Shown here: positions 60,770 through 64,000 of the stretch, in pieces
Position numbering within the stretch: position 1 is the first letter of the stretch
Layout of the letters: every line of letters begins with the position of its first letter
Source of the DNA: Deltaproteobacteria bacterium
GTDB taxonomy: Bacteria; Desulfobacterota; Desulfarculia; Adiutricales; Adiutricaceae
Reading direction: 5' to 3'
Length of the DNA: 64,000 bases
Assembly: GCA_031265205.1 (NCBI GenBank)
Contig: JAISCZ010000091.1
Coordinates: 62,001 to 126,000, forward strand
Made by a program: the position numbers and the translations under genes
Notes under the pieces: model-generated
The model's database searches: none
Told to the model about the DNA's origin: nothing
What the model saw: the letters and a program-made list of their open reading frames with translations, nothing else

Positions 60770-61608
60770 GTGATCCCTAAGAAAGAGCGCGGGTTATCCT
60801 CGACTATCACCCCGATTTCGGCTGGGGAGAGGCCCGCGTCCTGAAAAAAGCGTAAGTAGCGGGAGTACCCGAGGAGCGGAAAATCCGTCCCCAAAAGAAA
60901 ATACTCCGGCCCCAAAATAGCGATCCCGGCTTTAAGGGCGCTGGGGCTGTAGATAAAAGGCGTCGCCGCGAGATCGAAGCGGACGCGCGCGAGATGTTCC
61001 CGGACTCCCTTCTTCAGGGAGGCCCAGAAAGGAAGCCCTCCCCCGAAATGGGCCAGGATGAGTTTGACGCCCTCCGTCTCCCGGACCAGCTCCAGGATCT
61101 CCTGGGGCGCGATGGGGGCTTTCCCGGGATAGGAATGGCCGAGGGGCTCGTTCACGTGGACCAGGATGGGCGCGTCGTAATTCCGGCAGATAAGGGAAAG
61201 CGCGCGGAGGCGGGCGATGAGCGGAGGGGAAAGGGGGCTATCGTAGACGCACAGTTCCCCCAAGCCGAAACCGCCTCTCTCCAGAAAATCCGCCGCGAGT
61301 TTTTCCGCGAAGGGGGCCCGGGGGTCAAAGGCGCATAGGGGCAGGAGCTTGTCCGGGTAACGGGCGCATTCCTCCAGGAGCCAGTCGTTATAGCTCTGGG
61401 CGTTTTCCTCTTTTTGGAAGGGAAAACCCATGACCAGGGCTCGGTCCACGCCCTCGGCGGCCATATTTTGGAGCAGTTCCGCCGTTCCGACCATTTTGGC
61501 CTTGGGCGAGGCGTAGAGGGCGGCGAGGCCTTCCTCCCCGCGGAGGTATTTTTCCCGGTTTTCGATTAAGGGTGGCGAGGCGAGATGGACGTGTGCGTCA
61601 ATGGGCAT
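60766..61608 (-). CDS. Amidohydrolase-2 family metal-dependent hydrolase
   Basis: 280-aa TIM-barrel hydrolase or decarboxylase. The metal-site head is PIDAHVHLAS. Later motifs are APILVHVNEPLGHSYPG, VKLILAHFGGGLPFW and FLLGTDFPLLGYSRYLRFF. The family includes ACMSD-type decarboxylases and lactonases; the substrate is unknown. It lies first in a coupled series with prmA and rsmE and follows the biotinyl carrier gene by 66 nt. Confidence 0.85.
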   Translation of the reverse strand: MPIDAHVHLASPPLIENREKYLRGEEGLAALYASPKAKMVGTAELLQNMAAEGVDRALVMGFPFQKEENAQSYNDWLLEECARYPDKLLPLCAFDPRAPFAEKLAADFLERGGFGLGELCVYDSPLSPPLIARLRALSLICRNYDAPILVHVNEPLGHSYPGKAPIAPQEILELVRETEGVKLILAHFGGGLPFWASLKKGVREHLARVRFDLAATPFIYSPSALKAGIAILGPEYFLLGTDFPLLGYSRYLRFFQDAGLSPAEIGVIVEDNPRSFLGIT

Positions 61609-61674
61609 AAACGACCCTTTAAGCGCCTCGGCGAAAGGGGGAACGCGCCCCAGGGGGCGAGGGGCGGGGCGGCG

Positions 61675-61893
61675 TTATTCCAGCGTGATCAGGACTTTGT
61701 CGGCGTCGACCGCGTCTCCCTCGTGGACCGCGAGGGTTTTGATGACGCCGTTGGCGGGGGCGGCGACGGGTATTTCCATTTTCATGGCTTCCATGATGAT
61801 CAGCTCATCGTCGGCTTGGACGGAGTCGCCTTCTTTGATGAGAATTTTCCAGATGTTGCCGCTCATGGGAGCTAGAATGTCAGTCATTGCCAT
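61675..61893 (-). CDS. Biotin carboxyl carrier protein
   Basis: 72 aa from ATG 61893, with AAGGA 7 nt upstream; the frame runs to 62250, but the extra is Arg-rich. It is only a biotinyl/lipoyl domain: MTDILAPMSGNIWKILIKEG, then IIMEAMKMEIPV with biotin-accepting Lys38. Stand-alone carriers of this size serve methylmalonyl-CoA, oxaloacetate or glutaconyl-CoA carboxylase/decarboxylase complexes. The partner subunits are not in the window. Confidence 0.92.
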   Translation of the reverse strand: MAMTDILAPMSGNIWKILIKEGDSVQADDELIIMEAMKMEIPVAAPANGVIKTLAVHEGDAVDADKVLITLE

Positions 61894-62979
61894 AATTCCT
61901 TGAAAAACCGCGACTTCGCGCGGGCGCGTGGGGCCGCGGGGGTGAAAGGGGAGGTCGAACCCGCGCTTAATAAAACTGAAAAAGAGCCTAAAAGTCAAGG
62001 CGCTAGGCCTTTCATGGGCTTTTTGAGCCGACGGCGGAGAAGGTCCGGCGTAGGCTTTACGCGAAAGAGCGCGGCGTTTGGGGCGCGTCAGGCGCCGCCG
62101 CCAGGAAAGCGCGGCCAGCGTTCCTTTGCGCGGCCCCCGCTCTTTCGCGCGGCTCGCGCTCCTTGTTGGGGCCGCGCTCCTTTCGCGCTCGCGTTCCTTT
62201 CGCGCTCGCGGGACGCGCGAGCGACTAAGACGCTCTCCGGTCGCGCCCAATACGAGTTTACGCCAGCGTCCCCACCGCGCCCTCTCTCTTTTCTCGCCGC
62301 CATTCTTCCGCGCCCTATTCTTTCAAAGGCCCTATTCTTTCAAAGGCCCTATTCTTCCGAAGGGCTCCATTCTCTCGTCTCTCGCGCGCTATTTTTCGCG
62401 CTCTCTCCAGCGCGGGGCGATGGTCGCTGGCGGCGCCAAACTTTTTTTGGCGAGATCAAAGAAAAAGGCGCGAAAAACAAACAAGGGGGCCCGGAGGGGG
62501 GATTTTTCTCCCGCGCTGGCGCGCTGGCCCGGCGCGAGAGGCGGCTCGCCCCCCGGGCGCGAGGGTCCGAACGCCTCTGGGGGCGCCCGCGAGGGCTGGG
62601 CCAAAAGGCGGCTTTTCCCCCAGGGTTTTTGACCTCTCCGCAAGAATCTTCGCGATCTCTGTGTTAAGTTAAGGGCTGAGGAAAAGCCCCTTTGGGGGGC
62701 CCTGGGGCCGGAGCGCCCGCAGGGGCCCTTGGGGAGGGGGCGGAAAGGCGCGGGCCCGCCACGGGCCGCGCGGGGAAGTTTTTCCCCCGCTCCGCGCCCT
62801 TTGGAAGGGCGTTTCCGCCACAAGGAAGGGAAAGATCCCCCGTGGGGGCCGATGGGGCCGCCAGGGTTTTTTTCCCGCGAGAGCCTTGGGGGAGGAAAAC
62901 GGCCTCCGGCCTCCAGCTTTGGGGGCGGGGGGCGAATCTTCCCCGGAAGGCTTCTGGAAGGATTTAAAGGCGTAAAGAA
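61894..62979. other. 1.1-kb intergenic region with 17-bp repeats
   Basis: GC-rich, no supported gene; overlapping frames on both strands are Arg/Pro/Gly-rich. It holds the 17-bp repeat at 62312-62362 and repeated CTCCTTTCGCGCTCGCG near 62170-62215. Confidence 0.6.
62312..62362. repeat. Three-copy 17-bp tandem repeat
   Basis: GCCCTATTCTTTCAAAG at 62312 and 62329, then GCCCTATTCTTCCGAAG at 62346. Confidence 0.9.
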
Positions 62980-64000
62980 TTGACTCGCGACCACCGTAAT
63001 TTTTCCCCCGCGGATCCCCCCCAGGGCCCGCCGCCGGAGGGGGGCGGGGCGACTTTCCCCCAAAACGAGGAAGAGGCGCGGAAAAGGCGGAAACTCATCC
63101 TCGTGACGGCCATCTGCTCGAATATCTTCGGCAACATCAGCTTTACCGGCGTCAATATCGCGGCCCCCGCCCTGGAGCGCTCCCTGGGCCTTTCGGCCGT
63201 GCAGATTGGCTGGCTTTTGCTCTCCTGCCTCTTGGCCATGGCGGCTTTCTCGGCGCCGGTGGCCCGCCTTTCGGAAATCTGGGGCCGCAGGAAGCTCTCC
63301 GTCTGGGGCATGTGGATCGCCATTATCGGCTCGGCGGGGAGCGCCCTGGCTCAGGGCGCGACCTTTTTGCTGATAACCCGGGCGGTCACCGGAATCGGGC
63401 TCGTCACCTTTTTCACCACGGTCACCACCATGGTGGCCGAGGCCTATCCCAAGGAAGAGCGCGGCAAGGTCTTAGGGCTCGTGATAGGCTCGGTCTACGT
63501 CAGCTTAAGCGTAGGTCCCCTCGTGGCGGGCTTTCTGGTGGAGCATTGGGGCTGGGAGGCCCTTTTCTGGTTCTCGTCTTTGAGTCTCTTGCCGCCCCTC
63601 GCGCTGCTTTACCGGGTCAAGGGCGAGGACTCTCGCGCCGCCGGCGAGAAAATGAATATCGCGGCCTTTGTCCTCTGGGCTTTGGGGATCGCTTTCGCCT
63701 TTACGGGGCTCGCCTCCATCGGGGTTTTTTGGGCCCTGCCGGCCCTCGTGGGCGGGGCGGTCCTCATTGTGGGGTTCCTGTGGGTCAACTCCGGCTCGTC
63801 CAGCCCGCTTTTGGACATGAGTCTCTTTACGGGGAGTAGGCGCTTTTCCTTTTCGAGCCTGGCGGCTTATATTAGCTATCTCGGGTCTTTCAGCATCACC
63901 CCGCTTCTGAGCCTCTATTTTCAGTACTCCAAGGGCTTTTCCCCGGCCCTGACCGGGGTTCTTTTAGTGGCCCAGCCCTTGGTCCAGGCGGCCATCACGC
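62980..64000 (+). CDS. MFS drug exporter (DHA2/EmrB-like), 3' end cut off
   Basis: Translated by hand: open from TTG 62980 to the window edge (340 codons seen). TTG is the first usable start after a TAA at 62965; an alternative GTG lies at about 63100 (VTAICSNIFGNISF). After a charged 40-residue head come transmembrane segments of the major facilitator superfamily: SNIFGNISFTGVNIAAPALE, GWLLLSCLLAMAAFSAPVAR with the motif-A-like RLSEIWGRRK, VTGIGLVTFFTTVTTMVAEA, YPKEERGKVLGLV and the motif-C-like SVYVSLSVGPLVAGFLVEHW. This is the 14-helix DHA2 group. The substrate is not readable. The antisense frame 62964-63323 is a shadow of it. Confidence 0.88.
   Translation, partial: MTRDHRNFSPADPPQGPPPEGGGATFPQNEEEARKRRKLILVTAICSNIFGNISFTGVNIAAPALERSLGLSAVQIGWLLLSCLLAMAAFSAPVARLSEIWGRRKLSVWGMWIAIIGSAGSALAQGATFLLITRAVTGIGLVTFFTTVTTMVAEAYPKEERGKVLGLVIGSVYVSLSVGPLVAGFLVEHWGWEALFWFSSLSLLPPLALLYRVKGEDSRAAGEKMNIAAFVLWALGIAFAFTGLASIGVFWALPALVGGAVLIVGFLWVNSGSSSPLLDMSLFTGSRRFSFSSLAAYISYLGSFSITPLLSLYFQYSKGFSPALTGVLLVAQPLVQAAIT

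Noticed and set aside
62964-63323. Minus-strand 119-aa frame at the right end
   Set aside because: It is the antisense of the hand-translated MFS transporter.

Overview
ORGANISM. The window reads as a chromosomal segment of a deltaproteobacterium (Desulfobacterota), closest in style to Desulfovibrio relatives. The evidence is a flagellin whose two ends follow the Desulfovibrio pattern, a DUF3786 protein, two IscA/HesB-like proteins of the kind seen in sulfate reducers, an LL-diaminopimelate aminotransferase, and a housekeeping set (gyrA, asd, class II aldolase, ruvA/ruvC, lon, efp). By my gene calls about 70 % is coding. Gaps are long, often carry purine-rich tandem repeats, and switch sharply between AT-rich and GC-rich. 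That fits a host-associated or decaying genome, but this is inference. LAYOUT. 1-1734: 3'-truncated TPR/glycosyltransferase gene on the minus strand. 1735-2866: AT-rich spacer with a 421-nt element closed by a 16-bp helix. 2867-5545: gyrA. 5824-6828: RluD-type pseudouridine synthase. 8099-11703: FliA promoter, structured leader with two CsrA-like sites, and a giant 1134-aa flagellin. 12284-16800: TPR membrane protein, ExbB/TolQ, ExbD/TolR, FtsB-like and EF-P genes, followed by tRNA-Arg(CCG). 17912-20322: asd and class II aldolase. 20785-23758: sugar-phosphate isomerase-like gene and the coupled yebC-ruvC-ruvA operon. 24250-34853: a minus-strand accessory block with DotM/IcmP and DotI/IcmL homologues of Dot/Icm (type IVB/I-type conjugation) machines, an OB-fold/SSB-like protein and repeat-rich unknown proteins. 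34854-39469: a 4.6-kb stretch where I find no gene. 39500-42706: MBOAT acyltransferase, small lipoprotein and parvulin foldase operon. 43002-43076: tRNA-Cys. 43538-46430: acyl-CoA synthetase and dapL. 47802-54898: AEC transporter, two paralogous radical-SAM/SPASM genes (one without an intact cluster motif), and lon. 56186-58534: two IscA-like genes flanking a Fic toxin pair and DUF3786. 58958-61893: biotinyl carrier, amidohydrolase, prmA and rsmE. 62980-64000: truncated MFS exporter. HOW IT FITS TOGETHER. asd and dapL belong to the diaminopimelate/lysine pathway. ExbB/ExbD with the TPR protein look like an envelope energy-transduction unit. MBOAT, lipoprotein and PpiC look like an envelope modification/folding unit. 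The flagellin has its own FliA promoter and probable CsrA control. The most unusual part is the DotI/DotM block: only two recognisable Dot subunits, each with unusual proline-rich or acidic extensions, among proteins built from tandem repeats. Two genes run off the window edges (left glycosyltransferase, right MFS) and were translated by hand from the sequence.
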